DNA of 64,000 nt, taken from NCBI GenBank assembly GCA_017642965.1, contig JAEPOJ010000013.1, positions 23,227 through 87,226 on the forward strand. Reading direction: 5' to 3'. This document shows positions 16,913 to 26,000 of this stretch, piece by piece. The notes under the pieces are model-generated. The model ran no database searches and was not told the origin of the DNA. It was given only the letters and a program-made list of their open reading frames with translations. How positions within the stretch are numbered: the stretch's first letter is position 1; every line of letters starts with the position of its first letter. The DNA comes from Phycisphaerales bacterium (GTDB taxonomy: Bacteria; Planctomycetota; Phycisphaerae; Phycisphaerales; UBA1924). The position numbers and the translations under genes are program-made.

Positions 16913-17794
16913 ATGCCAGTGACCCAGGAACAGCGTGAGCAGGCCGTCGCCGAAGCCCTCAAGGAAATCTCGCACATCGCGACCCTCCCGGAGGTGACGC
17001 TGCGGATCATCGATCTGGTCGAGGATCCATCCAGCACGGCTCAGGACCTGCACGAGGTCATCAGCAACGACCCGGCGCTCTGCTCGCGCATCCTCAAGGT
17101 CGTGAACTCATCGTTCTACGGCTTGCCCGGCCAGATCGCGTCGATCAACCGTGCGATCGTGATGCTGGGGCTCAACGCGGTCAAGAACATCGCCATCGCG
17201 GCGTCGCTGGCCAAGCTCTTCCGTGGCGGCGAGCTGACCCCGTTCTTCTCCGCCAAGGAGCTCTGGGACCACTCCAACGCCGTCGCCATCACCTGCAAGA
17301 TCCTCAGCGATCGGCTCGGGCTTGGGATGGGTGACGAGGCGTACCTCGCGGGGCTGATCCACGACATCGGCATCATGATCGAGATGCAGTACGACCGCTC
17401 GCAGCTGATCGACGCCCTCGACCGGTGCAACGCGGACATGAACGGGCGACCCGGCGTGTCCCTGATCGAAACAGAAGAAGAGGTCTTTGGTGCCAACCAC
17501 CAGGACTACGGCATGGGCCTGTGTGAGAAGTGGAAGTTCCCGACCCCGTTCAAGGCGGCCGCGGGCTACCACCACCGCCCGACCGAGGCGCCCAGTGAGG
17601 TGCAGAAGATCGTGTTCGTGGTGCACGCCGCGGACAAGATCGCGTCGATGCTCGAGGGCGGCTTCCGCCTCGACAACCCCAGCCCCGAGATTCACCAGGA
17701 GGTGCTCGAGGGCCTGAAGATCACGCAGGAGATCATCGACGAGACGCTGGCCAAGCTCAGCGAATCGCTCAACGACCCCGAGCAGGCGTCGTAA
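16913..17794 (+). CDS. HDOD-domain signalling protein
   Basis: A 293-residue HDOD protein. The region from about residue 15 to 215 has LPEVTLRIIDLVEDP, ISNDPALCSRILKVVNSSFYG, INRAIVMLGLNAVKNIAI and AGLIHDIGIMIEMQY, the standard order of HDOD blocks. Such proteins act in signalling or regulation, often with two-component or cyclic-nucleotide pathways. The HD dipeptide is kept, but the rest of a phosphodiesterase metal site is not evident. The ATG at 16913 has GGAG eight bases upstream; an upstream frame of 42 codons is low-complexity and was not included. It is not obviously part of the neu operon, being 155 bases away. Confidence 0.88.
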   Translation: MPVTQEQREQAVAEALKEISHIATLPEVTLRIIDLVEDPSSTAQDLHEVISNDPALCSRILKVVNSSFYGLPGQIASINRAIVMLGLNAVKNIAIAASLAKLFRGGELTPFFSAKELWDHSNAVAITCKILSDRLGLGMGDEAYLAGLIHDIGIMIEMQYDRSQLIDALDRCNADMNGRPGVSLIETEEEVFGANHQDYGMGLCEKWKFPTPFKAAAGYHHRPTEAPSEVQKIVFVVHAADKIASMLEGGFRLDNPSPEIHQEVLEGLKITQEIIDETLAKLSESLNDPEQAS

Positions 17795-17826
17795 GCACAC
17801 GAATCACAGCACGATCGGAGAGAAGG

Positions 17827-17866
17827 ACAGCCGGTGGCCCGATGGGTTGCCGGCTGTTTGTTTGTG
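17827..17866 (+). terminator. intrinsic terminator after HDOD gene
   Basis: Stem ACAGCCGG (17827-17834) pairs with CCGGCTGT (17850-17857) around a 15-base loop containing its own CCC/GGG pairing. It is followed by the T-rich stretch TTGTTTG on the plus strand. It lies between the HDOD stop and the converging surE stop. Confidence 0.7.
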
Positions 17867-17885
17867 GGTTTGATCTGATCCGGGC

Positions 17886-18704
17886 CTATGCGAGCCGATC
17901 GCGCCAGAACGAGACCTTGGCGTGGTTGGTCATGTCGAAGCTCAGCGGGGTGACGGTGACCTTCCCGGCCATCAGCTCGGGCACGTCTGTTCCCTCGTCC
18001 GCGCCGTGGAAGGCCAACCCGTTGCCAGCGGACCAGAAGTAGCGTTCGCCGTGCGGGGTGTGGCGTTCGTCGAACTGGTCCACCATCGCGTGGGTGTTCA
18101 TGGGGCAGACCACGACCTCGGCATCGTCGCGCAGGCGCCCGGTGGCGGGGATGTTGATCGAGAGGATCTCGTGGGCGCCGGGGAGACCGCCGGCGATGAG
18201 CTGATCGATCACGCGCCGCGCGACCGCGGCGGCGCGGTCGTAGTCCGGGTGTGGGCGGTCGGCGTCGAGCTCGCGGTCGAGGTGGAGCGACACGGCGATG
18301 GAGGGGACGCCGAGGAACGCGGCTTCGATCGCGGCGGCGACCGTTCCTGAGTAGATGACGTTGATGCCGCAGTTCGCGCCGGCGTTCATGCCCGAGATCA
18401 CCAGGTCCGGGCGTCGCCCGTCACCGTACCGCTCGGGCCAGAGGTTCGTGAGGGCGAGCTTAGAGCAGTCCGCCGGGCGACCGTCGACGGCGACCGCGTC
18501 GTGCCCGTTGATCTTGGTGGCGCGGGTCATGAGCGGCGCGTGGTAGGTGATGCCGTGCGACGTGGCGGATTGCACGTTCATCGGCGCGACCGTGAACACG
18601 TCCCCGAGCGGGTCGGGGTGTGCTTCTGACCCTGTGAGCTGAGCGTGCAACGCCTCGATGCCGGGGGCCCGGATGCCGTCGTCATTGGTGAGCAGGATCT
18701 GCAT
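17886..18704 (-). CDS. surE: 5'/3'-nucleotidase SurE
   Basis: A 272-residue SurE phosphatase that dephosphorylates nucleoside 5'- and 3'-monophosphates and short polyphosphates with a divalent metal. The N-terminus MQILLTNDDGIRAPG carries the paired Asp residues of the active site. SGMNAGANCGINVIYSGTVAAA is the family core, with the Asn metal ligand, and the following GVPSIAVSLHL is also typical. The ATG sits at the start of the first strand, leaving no room for an extension. It stands alone between the HDOD protein and the sulfotransferase pair; SurE genes are often near stationary-phase genes elsewhere, which is not the case here. Confidence 0.93.
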   Translation of the reverse strand: MQILLTNDDGIRAPGIEALHAQLTGSEAHPDPLGDVFTVAPMNVQSATSHGITYHAPLMTRATKINGHDAVAVDGRPADCSKLALTNLWPERYGDGRRPDLVISGMNAGANCGINVIYSGTVAAAIEAAFLGVPSIAVSLHLDRELDADRPHPDYDRAAAVARRVIDQLIAGGLPGAHEILSINIPATGRLRDDAEVVVCPMNTHAMVDQFDERHTPHGERYFWSAGNGLAFHGADEGTDVPELMAGKVTVTPLSFDMTNHAKVSFWRDRLA

Positions 18705-18740
18705 GCACAGAGGGTAGGTGCCCCGCGTGCGTGCCGCGTA

Positions 18741-20324
18741 TCAGGAGTTGGATTCGGCGGGTGTGCCGCCGTGCGGCCTCGCCCGCCCCTCGGCGATGCC
18801 CCGCTTGAGTTCGTCGAGGCGGTGCTCGTAGGGCGTGTATTTCTTCACCGAGCTCTTGTAGATCTTCTTGCGGACCTGATCGCGTGAAGCGGTGTTGACG
18901 GTGCGCTTGGACTTGTGGAACTCGAGGATGTCCTCGGTCCACTCGCGCCCCAGGAACTCCATTATGCGCTTGGACTGGCCCTCAGGGTCATCTACGAGAT
19001 CCTCGTACTGCAGGTCGATCATGTCGACCTCGGGGATGTCGTGCCAGGCCTTCATGGTGCGTTCGTAGTCCGCGAAGTAGCGTCCGAGCCAGTAGAGGTC
19101 CTGGGTCTGCGGGTGCGGGCGGGAGAAGGCCTGCGTGAAGTTGGAGAGGCAGCAGTCCAGCTCGTCGCGTTTGCAGTGGATGATCTTGGCGCCCGGGAAG
19201 AGGTGGGCGATCAGCGGCACGAACACGTAGTTGAAGGGCTGCTTGTCCGTGACCGAGAACTGCGGATGGACCTCGTTGTAGGCTTCCATCGCCCTTTGTG
19301 ATGCGTTGTTGATGTACTGCTGGGTGTAGAACGCACGGTTCAGCGGGAAGCGCTGGGTGTGCTTGAGCTTCTGGATCTCGTTCTTGGGGATGGTGCGCGA
19401 GACGGCGTTCATCTCACCGCCGGGCACGATCTCCTTCACTTGCGCGAGCATCTGCTCGGTGAGGGAGGTGCCCGAGCGCATCATGCCGACGATGAAGATC
19501 AGGCGGGAGCCGTCCACGCCCCTGGCGTTGGAGAATGGGATCGGCTCGTCCGTTCGCCAGCAATCGATGAGTTGGTCCATCCGCTCGCTGTGCAGCTCGG
19601 GGTCCCACTCGTAGGGATCGGCCGCCTTGCCCTTGACGTACGAATCGAACGCGTCGTCGTACTGCTTCTCGTGGTTGTAGAGGCGTCCGAGCTGGTAGTA
19701 GCCGGCCTTGACGATCGAGGTCTCGTCCGAGTCCTCGATGCACTCTTCGATGCTGGCGATCGCGTCCTGCGCTGCGATCAGCTTGGGCGCAAAGCGTGAG
19801 CCGGAGACGGCGACGGCGAGGGCGCGGTCGGGCGTCAGGTTCATCCCGCGGGCCATCTCCTGCAGGTTCTCGAATGCCTTGAACGCGTCATCTTCCCGCC
19901 CCAGGTCGGAGAGCGTCGAGCACTTGTGGCGCAGGGCGTAGAAATGGTCCGGCTTCAGGTAGAGCACCCGCTCGAACTCGAGCAGCGCTTCTTCGAACTT
20001 CCCGCCCTTGTGCAGCGCGGAGGCGTAGTAGTGGCGGATGTCGGGCTCGTCGGGCACGAGGTCGACGGCTTTTTTGAACGCGGCGATGGATTCCGGGTGA
20101 CGCCCGAGCGATGCGTGGGCGCGACCCGTGAGCATGTGCACGTTGACATCGGTCGGGAATCGCTGCTCGACCTCGCGCAGCTTACCCAGGGCCTGCGAGG
20201 CGTAGCCCTGATCGATGGCGTCCGTGAGCTGCTTATAGAGCTGTGCGCGCTTCTTCTGCTGCTGCGGAGAGAGCTTCGGGCCGCGGTAGGGCTGGGATTT
20301 TCGCTTTGGGTTCGTGGGGGGCAT
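18741..20324 (-). CDS. TPR-sulfotransferase fusion (copy 1)
   Basis: A 527-residue protein. Residues about 20-150 are TPR repeats (ALGKLREVEQRFPTDVNVHML, SIAAFKKAVDLVPDEPDI, ALLEFERVLYLKPDHFYAL). After a helical spacer, residues about 270-500 form a sulfotransferase domain. The PAPS 5'-phosphosulfate loop is FIVGMMRSGTSLTEQML, the 3'-phosphate loop is IIHCKRDELDCCLSNF, and VPGGEMNAVSR follows the P-loop as in tyrosylprotein-sulfotransferase-like enzymes. No signal or membrane segment is seen, so it is probably cytoplasmic. The acceptor is unknown: protein, lipid or glycan. It is about as long as the next gene and aligns with it end to end, so the two are tandem paralogues. cysN, cysD and cysC, which make PAPS, are nearby. 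Confidence 0.88.
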   Translation of the reverse strand: MPPTNPKRKSQPYRGPKLSPQQQKKRAQLYKQLTDAIDQGYASQALGKLREVEQRFPTDVNVHMLTGRAHASLGRHPESIAAFKKAVDLVPDEPDIRHYYASALHKGGKFEEALLEFERVLYLKPDHFYALRHKCSTLSDLGREDDAFKAFENLQEMARGMNLTPDRALAVAVSGSRFAPKLIAAQDAIASIEECIEDSDETSIVKAGYYQLGRLYNHEKQYDDAFDSYVKGKAADPYEWDPELHSERMDQLIDCWRTDEPIPFSNARGVDGSRLIFIVGMMRSGTSLTEQMLAQVKEIVPGGEMNAVSRTIPKNEIQKLKHTQRFPLNRAFYTQQYINNASQRAMEAYNEVHPQFSVTDKQPFNYVFVPLIAHLFPGAKIIHCKRDELDCCLSNFTQAFSRPHPQTQDLYWLGRYFADYERTMKAWHDIPEVDMIDLQYEDLVDDPEGQSKRIMEFLGREWTEDILEFHKSKRTVNTASRDQVRKKIYKSSVKKYTPYEHRLDELKRGIAEGRARPHGGTPAESNS

Positions 20325-20430
20325 ACGCAAACTCTATCGTCAGAACTGCCCGAAGGGTTCGGGAAGACCCGAAGGAACCGTGTTTGGTTCGAGCAGGGCG
20401 GGTGTTTGCCCGGGTCAGCGTGTTATCGCC

Positions 20431-22011
20431 CTAGGCATCCTTGCCACCAATCCCGCGTGCCCGTCCCTCCTCGAGCCCGCGTTTAAGCTCATCGAGGCGG
20501 TGCTCGTACGGTGCGTACTTCGCGATGGAGCTGGTGTAGAGCTTCTTCTTGACCTGATCGCGTGACGCGGTGATGACCTTCCGCTCGGACTCGTGGAAGC
20601 GGAGGATGCTGTCGTCCCACTCGTGCCCGATGAACTCTACGACGCGGCGCATCTGGCCCTCCGCGTCCCTGACGAGCTCCTCGTAGGGCAGGTCGATCAT
20701 CTCGACCTCGGGGAGCTGGTGCCAGGCGTCCATGACACGTTCGTAGTCCGCGAAGTACCGCCCGAGCCAGTACTGGTCGTGCGTCTGCATGTGCAGCTGG
20801 GTGAACGCGGTCGTGTAGTTCGAGAAGCAGCAATCGAGCGGGTCGCGGGTGCAGTGGATGATCTTCGCGCCCGGGAGGATGTGGGCGATCATGGGGACGA
20901 GCAGGTAGTTGTACGGTTGCTTGTCCGTGATTGATTTGCGCCGGTGCACCTTGTTGTACGCCTTCATCGCGTCCTTGGACATCGAATCGATGACGGGCTG
21001 GGTGTAGAGGTGCGGGCTGACAGGCAGGGGCTTGGAGTGGCGCATGGCGGCCTTCTCCGAGCGGTGGATCTGCGCATCGATCACGTTCATCTCGCCGCCG
21101 GGCTCGATGTCCTTGAGCTGCGAGAGCATCTGCTCGGTCAGCGAGGTGCCCGAGCGGGGCATGCCGACGATAAAGACCAGCCGCGAGGCGTCGATGTTCT
21201 TTGCCTGTGAGAACGGGATCTCATGCCCGCCGCTCCAGCACCGGATGAGCTCGTCGATGTTGGCGCTGTGCTTCTCGCAGTCCCAGTCGTCCCTGTCGAC
21301 CGCTTTGCCGCGTTCGTACCACCCGAAGGCCTCGTCGTGCTCGTCGAAGAGCTTGTGCAGACGGGCGAGCTGGATGCTGCCTGCGCGGAGCAGGTCGGGG
21401 TCGTTGGTGGCCTCGATCCGTTCCTCCAGACCCTCGAGCGATTCCCTGGGGTCGGTGTAGTCCGGGGCGAAGGCGGCGGCGGTAATTGCGAGGGCGTTGA
21501 GCTGGTTGTCGTCGAGCTCGGCGTCCTTGAACTTCTCGACGATCTCGACGTATCCCTCGTAGGCCTCCTGCCTGCGCCCGAGCCCGTCGAGCGTGGATGT
21601 CCTGTGACGCATCGCGTAGAAGTTGTCGGGCTGCTTCTGGAGGACCCGGTCGAAGCGGTCGAGCGCCTGGTCGAGCAGGTTCTGGTTCTCCAGCGCGAGC
21701 CCGTACTGGAAGTTGATGTCGGGCTCCATCGGCATGATGCCGATGGCCTTGCGATAGAACTCGATCGACTTGGGGAGGTTGCGGATGGCCATGTACCCGC
21801 GACCGATGAGCACGAGCACATTGACGTTCTTGGGAAAACGCTCGTGCAGTTCCATGAGCTTGGGCATGGCCTGCATCGTGATCTCGACATTGCCGCTGTT
21901 GACGGCCATGTGCAGCTTCTTGAGCAGCTCGACGAACTTCTGCTGATCCTTGGGGTTCAGCGGCATGCTCGGGTCGGTGCTCGTTCGTCGCTTTGGCTTC
22001 GCGGGGGGCAT
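20431..22011 (-). CDS. TPR-sulfotransferase fusion (copy 2)
   Basis: A 526-residue paralogue of the adjacent gene with the same architecture: TPR repeats at about 25-160 (IEFYRKAIGIMPMEPDINF, ALDRFDRVLQKQPDNFYAM) and a sulfotransferase domain at about 270-500. The P-loop is the canonical FIVGMPRSGTSLTEQML; copy 1 has GMM instead of GMP. The 3'-phosphate loop is IIHCTRDPLDCCFSNY. Both copies share the C-terminal pattern PYEHRLDELKRGLEEGRAR. The two genes are 106 bases apart in the same orientation. Divergence is concentrated in the TPR half, which I read as altered acceptor or partner recognition after duplication; that is inference. Confidence 0.88.
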   Translation of the reverse strand: MPPAKPKRRTSTDPSMPLNPKDQQKFVELLKKLHMAVNSGNVEITMQAMPKLMELHERFPKNVNVLVLIGRGYMAIRNLPKSIEFYRKAIGIMPMEPDINFQYGLALENQNLLDQALDRFDRVLQKQPDNFYAMRHRTSTLDGLGRRQEAYEGYVEIVEKFKDAELDDNQLNALAITAAAFAPDYTDPRESLEGLEERIEATNDPDLLRAGSIQLARLHKLFDEHDEAFGWYERGKAVDRDDWDCEKHSANIDELIRCWSGGHEIPFSQAKNIDASRLVFIVGMPRSGTSLTEQMLSQLKDIEPGGEMNVIDAQIHRSEKAAMRHSKPLPVSPHLYTQPVIDSMSKDAMKAYNKVHRRKSITDKQPYNYLLVPMIAHILPGAKIIHCTRDPLDCCFSNYTTAFTQLHMQTHDQYWLGRYFADYERVMDAWHQLPEVEMIDLPYEELVRDAEGQMRRVVEFIGHEWDDSILRFHESERKVITASRDQVKKKLYTSSIAKYAPYEHRLDELKRGLEEGRARGIGGKDA

Positions 22012-22079
22012 AGGTAGACTGTATCGTCCGATTCCGCCCGTGTGTTCGTGAGAACCGGGTCGGTTTCGGGGGAGCCGCC

Positions 22080-22808
22080 TCAGCGTTGCCCGGCTGGGTT
22101 GATCAGCAGGTTATCGCGCCCCGGGATGATCAGGTCGGCGATCTCCAGCGCCTCCTGGAAGCTCTCGAGCGCCTGTTTGCGATCGGCGCAGCCCTGCAGC
22201 ACCTTGCCCTGCTGCAGGTGCTCCTGGGTGGCGATGCTGTCGCCGGCGATCAGGGTGGTGTCGCGGATGCCCTTGAGCAGCAGCCCGCAGGAGCCGGGGC
22301 TGTAGCCCGGGAGCGGGAAGAGGTCGACATCGTCGCTGAGCGCATCGGGCGACGCCTGCGTGCGTGCCAAGATCGCGATGTCGCGTTGCAACACCTCCAG
22401 CGTGGCTTGTTGGTCCTCGTGGAAGGCCTCGCCGGTCTGCTTGGCCATCTCCTGTGTTTCCGCGAGCCGCCCCAGCGACTGGGCGATGGGGACGCCGACG
22501 GCTTCTCGTTCTGCTTCACTGATCAGCCAGTCCGCGTTGGGGAAGAGCTCGATGCCGCGCCGGGCCTCGGGGTGGAAGCTGGTGAGGAACACGTGCGTGA
22601 TCTGCTCGGGCTTGAGCCCGGAGCGCTCGTGCAGGCGGGCCTTGAGGGCCGGGGCGGGGAGCCCGGGGTCGACGATGAGCGTCATGTCGCCCGATCGCAC
22701 CAGCGTGGTGGTCGCGTGCCCGGTGCGCACGGGCGAACGCTCGTCCCAGAGCGGGTTGGCCGCGAGGGTGCCGATGGAGATGATGCGGAAATCGAGGGCG
22801 CTGGGCAT
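22080..22808 (-). CDS. metallo-beta-lactamase-fold protein with lost metal ligands
   Basis: A 242-residue protein with the overall order of a metallo-beta-lactamase fold: TTLVRSGDMTLIVDPGLP, ITHVFLTSFHPEARRGIELF, a late LFPLPGYSPGSCGLLL, TLIAGDSIATQE, and a final NLLINPAG strand. The HxHxDH signature is replaced by SFHPEA after the Thr, so only one of its three His remains and Asp is Glu. The TPGHTPG motif is YSPGS, also without His. I infer a non-catalytic or altered member. The frame stays open upstream of 22808 across the antisense of cysN, but that part is a shadow. Spacing of 32 bases behind cysN suggests the same operon. Confidence 0.7.
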   Translation of the reverse strand: MPSALDFRIISIGTLAANPLWDERSPVRTGHATTTLVRSGDMTLIVDPGLPAPALKARLHERSGLKPEQITHVFLTSFHPEARRGIELFPNADWLISEAEREAVGVPIAQSLGRLAETQEMAKQTGEAFHEDQQATLEVLQRDIAILARTQASPDALSDDVDLFPLPGYSPGSCGLLLKGIRDTTLIAGDSIATQEHLQQGKVLQGCADRKQALESFQEALEIADLIIPGRDNLLINPAGQR

Positions 22809-22840
22809 AGGAAAAGGGTATGCCCGTGCGATCGATCGTG

Positions 22841-24184
22841 TTACTTCGTCTCGCCGATGATCATCGCCGCGCCGACCGTGTTGTTGGTCTGCTCGTCCAC
22901 GATGATGAAGCTGCCGGTGATGCGGCACTGGCGGTACGGGTCGTAGAACAGCGGCTTGGTGGTGCGGATCGACACGCGACCGATCTCGTTGAGCCCGAGC
23001 TTCTCGGCGCTCTCGTCGCGGGAGAGGGTCTCGATGTCGATCTGGTAGTGCAGGTCCTTCACGATGCACCGCGCCTCGTTGGAGGTGTGGCGGATGGTGT
23101 ACTTCTTGCCGACCACCATGGGCTGGTCGGTCATCCAGACGACCATCGCGTCGATGTCCTGCCCGCTGATGGGCTTGTTGTTGGGTCGGCAGATCATGTC
23201 GCCGCGCGAGATGTCGATGTCGTCCTCGAGCTGGATCGACACGGACTGGGGCGGGTAGGCGCGGGTGATGCTGTCGCCGCCGATGTCGATGGACTTGATC
23301 TTGGATTCCATGCCCGAGGGCAGCGCGACGATCTCGTCGCCGACCTGGAAGACGCCCGAGGCGACCTGGCCGCCGTAGCCGCGGTAATCGTGGAACTCGT
23401 CGCTCTGGGGGCGGATCACCCACTGGACGGGGAATCGCGGGTCGATCATGTCCCGGTCGCCGGCGATGTGCACGTTCTCGAGGTGGTGCAGCAGCGATGG
23501 GCCCTGGTACCAGTCCATGTTGCTCGAGCGGTTGACGACGTTGTCGCCGGTGAGCGCGGACATGGGAATGAAGGTGATGTCGTTGATCTCGAAGCGTGCC
23601 GCGAACTCCTCGAAGTCGTCGCGGATCTTCTCGTAGGTCTCCTGATCCCAGTCGACCAGGTCCATCTTGTTGACGCAGACCACGAGGTGCGGGATGCGGA
23701 GCAGCGAGGTGATGAAGGAGTGTCGCCGGGTCTGCTCGATCACACCGTTGCGGGCGTCGATGAGGATGAGCGCGAGGTTGGCGGTCGAGGCGCCGGTGAC
23801 CATGTTGCGGGTGTACTGCACGTGGCCCGGGCAATCGGCGATGATGAACTTGCGCTTGGGCGTCGCGAAGTAGCGGTAGGCCACATCGATGGTGATGCCC
23901 TGCTCGCGCTCGGCGCGGAGACCGTCGGTGAGCAGCGCGAGGTTCATGCGCTCGTCGCCGCGTCCCTTGGATGCCGACTCGGCGGCCTCGAGCTGGTCCT
24001 CGAAGATGGACTTGGAGTCGTAGAGCAGGCGACCGATGAGGGTCGACTTGCCGTCGTCCACGCTGCCGCAGGTCAGGAAGCGCAGCAGGTCCATGTCTAG
24101 GTAGGCGTCCGTGGAGAACTCCATGCCCTGGTTGGCGTTCGGGTCGGGCGTGCGCGCTGGCTGGGTTTCGGTTTCTGCACTCAT
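22841..24184 (-). CDS. cysN: sulfate adenylyltransferase large (GTPase) subunit
   Basis: A 447-residue EF-Tu-like GTPase. With CysD it makes adenosine 5'-phosphosulfate (APS) from ATP and sulfate, using GTP hydrolysis. G-motifs are complete: CGSVDDGKSTLIGRLL (G1), ITIDVAYRYF (G2), IADCPGH (G3), VCVNKMDLV (G4) and PMSALTGDNV (G5). The C-terminal beta-barrel domains follow (RFPVQWVIRPQ, then RTTKPLFYDPYRQCRITG). There is no fused APS kinase domain; cysC is separate, upstream and on the other strand. It starts two bases after the cysD stop, so the pair is translationally coupled. It is a normal-length CysN with no missing motif. Confidence 0.96.
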   Translation of the reverse strand: MSAETETQPARTPDPNANQGMEFSTDAYLDMDLLRFLTCGSVDDGKSTLIGRLLYDSKSIFEDQLEAAESASKGRGDERMNLALLTDGLRAEREQGITIDVAYRYFATPKRKFIIADCPGHVQYTRNMVTGASTANLALILIDARNGVIEQTRRHSFITSLLRIPHLVVCVNKMDLVDWDQETYEKIRDDFEEFAARFEINDITFIPMSALTGDNVVNRSSNMDWYQGPSLLHHLENVHIAGDRDMIDPRFPVQWVIRPQSDEFHDYRGYGGQVASGVFQVGDEIVALPSGMESKIKSIDIGGDSITRAYPPQSVSIQLEDDIDISRGDMICRPNNKPISGQDIDAMVVWMTDQPMVVGKKYTIRHTSNEARCIVKDLHYQIDIETLSRDESAEKLGLNEIGRVSIRTTKPLFYDPYRQCRITGSFIIVDEQTNNTVGAAMIIGETK

Positions 24185-24186
24185 CT

Positions 24187-25116
24187 TTAGAAGTACCCTT
24201 CCTTCTTGCGGTCTTCCATCGCGGCTTCGTTGGTCTTGTCGTCCATGCGGGCGCCACGCTCAGACGCGCGGGCGGCGGCGACCTCGGCGACGATGTCCTC
24301 GAGCGTGCTCGCGGGCGAATCGGTCGCGGCGGTGCACGACATGTCGCCGACGGTGCGGAAACGCACCGTGCGGTTCGTGACTTCCTCGCCCTCGCGCGGC
24401 CCGAACGGGGCCTCGCCGACGGGCACCCACTGGCCCATGCGCTTCACGACGTCTCGCTTGTGCGAGAAGTAGAGATCGGGGATCTCGATGTTCTCGAGCA
24501 TGATGTACTGCCAGACGTCCATCTCGGTCCAGTTGGAGATCGGGAAGACGCGGATGTTCTCGCCCATGCGGTGACGCCCGTTGTAGAGGTTCCACAGCTC
24601 GGGGCGCTGGTTCTTGGGGTCCCACTGACCGAACTCGTCGCGGAAACTGAAGATGCGCTCCTTGGCGCGGGCCTTCTCCTCGTCGCGCCGGGCGCCGCCG
24701 AAGAGCGCGTCGAAGCGGTACTCCTCGATCGCGTTGATCAGCGTGGGGATCTGGGCGCGGTTGCGGCTCGGGAACGGCCCCGGGTCCTCCGCGGCCAGGC
24801 CCTTGTCGATCATGTCTTGCACCTTGTGGACGATCAGGCGCTCGCCGATCTTCTCGACGAGCTGGTCGCGGAACTCGAGCGCCTCGGGGAAGTTGTGCCC
24901 GGTGTCCACGTGGAGCAGCGGGAAGGGGAACTTCGCGGGGCGGAAGGCCTTGAGCGCGAGCGCGACCATGACGATCGAGTCCTTGCCGCCCGAGAACATC
25001 AGCGCCGGGCGCTCGAACTGGGCGGCGACCTCCCGCATGATGTGGATGGCCTCGGCCTCGAGCGCCTTGAGGTGGGTCAGGCGGTAGTGTGAGATGGGCT
25101 CAGCGGCTTGGGTCAT
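24187..25116 (-). CDS. cysD: sulfate adenylyltransferase small subunit
   Basis: A 309-residue ATP pyrophosphatase of the PAPS-reductase fold and partner of CysN in APS formation. PP-loop ALMFSGGKDSIVMV at about residues 35-48, then HVDTGHNFPEALEFRD, FGGARRDEEKARAKERIFSF and the C-terminal MEDRKKEGYF, all typical of CysD. The ATG at 25116 has GGGAGAGA upstream; an in-frame ATG at 25194 would add a non-conserved leader. The 239 bases between cysD and divergent cysC should contain both promoters. Confidence 0.96.
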   Translation of the reverse strand: MTQAAEPISHYRLTHLKALEAEAIHIMREVAAQFERPALMFSGGKDSIVMVALALKAFRPAKFPFPLLHVDTGHNFPEALEFRDQLVEKIGERLIVHKVQDMIDKGLAAEDPGPFPSRNRAQIPTLINAIEEYRFDALFGGARRDEEKARAKERIFSFRDEFGQWDPKNQRPELWNLYNGRHRMGENIRVFPISNWTEMDVWQYIMLENIEIPDLYFSHKRDVVKRMGQWVPVGEAPFGPREGEEVTNRTVRFRTVGDMSCTAATDSPASTLEDIVAEVAAARASERGARMDDKTNEAAMEDRKKEGYF

Positions 25117-25355
25117 GCCGGGTCTCTCCCTCGTCGGGTGCACAGTGGGCCCCGTCCGGGCGGATCGGGGATCAATGGTTGGTTTCATCATCAATCGGCC
25201 GGACTTTTACGCCTCCCAAGCGGGAAACCGGGATTTGATGCAGCAATCAGCCGAAGTATAGACCGACGCTCGGGGGATCTACGATCTGTGGGGCGAGCCG
25301 GGTCGGCAATGCCCGATAGTGTCAGAGATTCTGAACCCCAGACAGGGAGATCGCG

Positions 25356-26000
25356 GTGAGTGAGACCGATAAACCCACGACAACCGTTGGCAAGGCGACC
25401 AACATCGCATGGCACGAGGGCGAGATCACCCGCGAGGACCGCGCCAACGTGCTCGGGCACAAGGGGTGCACGCTCTGGCTCACCGGGCTGTCCGGCTCGG
25501 GCAAGTCCACGATCGGCGTCGCGCTGGAAAAGGCCCTGATCCAGCGGGGGATCCTCGCCTACCGCCTCGATGGCGACAACGTCCGCCACGGGCTCAACGC
25601 GAACCTGGGCTTCTCACCAGAGGACCGCGAGGAGAACATCCGGCGGGTTGGCGAGGTCGCCAAGCTCTTCGCCGATGCGGGCGTGGTGACGATCTCCAGC
25701 TTCATCTCCCCCTACCAGCGCGACCGCGACCAGGTCCGCAGGGTCCACGAGGAGTCCGGGGCCATCTTCCTCGAAGTCTTCATCGACACCCCGCTGGAGG
25801 TCTGCGAATCGCGTGACCCCAAGGGGCTCTACAAGAAGGCCCGGGCCGGCGAGATCAAGGGTTTCACCGGCATCGACGACCCATACGAGGCCCCCCAGCG
25901 CCCCGAGGTGCACATCGAAACCGACAACCAGTCGATCGAGCAGTCTGCGATGCAGCTCGTTGAAGCGCTGCGGGCGCACGGCGTGCTCAGCGACTCCTGA
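25356..26000 (+). CDS. cysC: adenylylsulfate kinase
   Basis: A 214-residue APS kinase that phosphorylates APS at the 3' position to give PAPS, the sulfate donor of sulfotransferases. P-loop [16 protein letters not shown] at about residues 42-57, then [20 protein letters not shown], the lid-like region [29 protein letters not shown] and [22 protein letters not shown]. The GTG start is preceded by CAGGGAGA. A weak promoter candidate (TTGATG, 16 bases, TATAGA) lies at 25235-25262. The last 14 bases overlap the converging SGNH gene. With no PAPS reductase (cysH) in view, PAPS here may serve sulfation, not cysteine synthesis. Confidence 0.96.
   Translation: MSETDKPTTTVGKATNIAWHEGEITREDRANVLGHKGCTLWLTGLSGSGKSTIGVALEKALIQRGILAYRLDGDNVRHGLNANLGFSPEDREENIRRVGEVAKLFADAGVVTISSFISPYQRDRDQVRRVHEESGAIFLEVFIDTPLEVCESRDPKGLYKKARAGEIKGFTGIDDPYEAPQRPEVHIETDNQSIEQSAMQLVEALRAHGVLSDS

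Noticed and set aside
22809..24257. Extension of the metallo-beta-lactamase-fold gene to a 725-residue protein
   Set aside because: The upstream part reads the cysN region in another frame and gives Arg/His-rich noise; homology starts at 22808.
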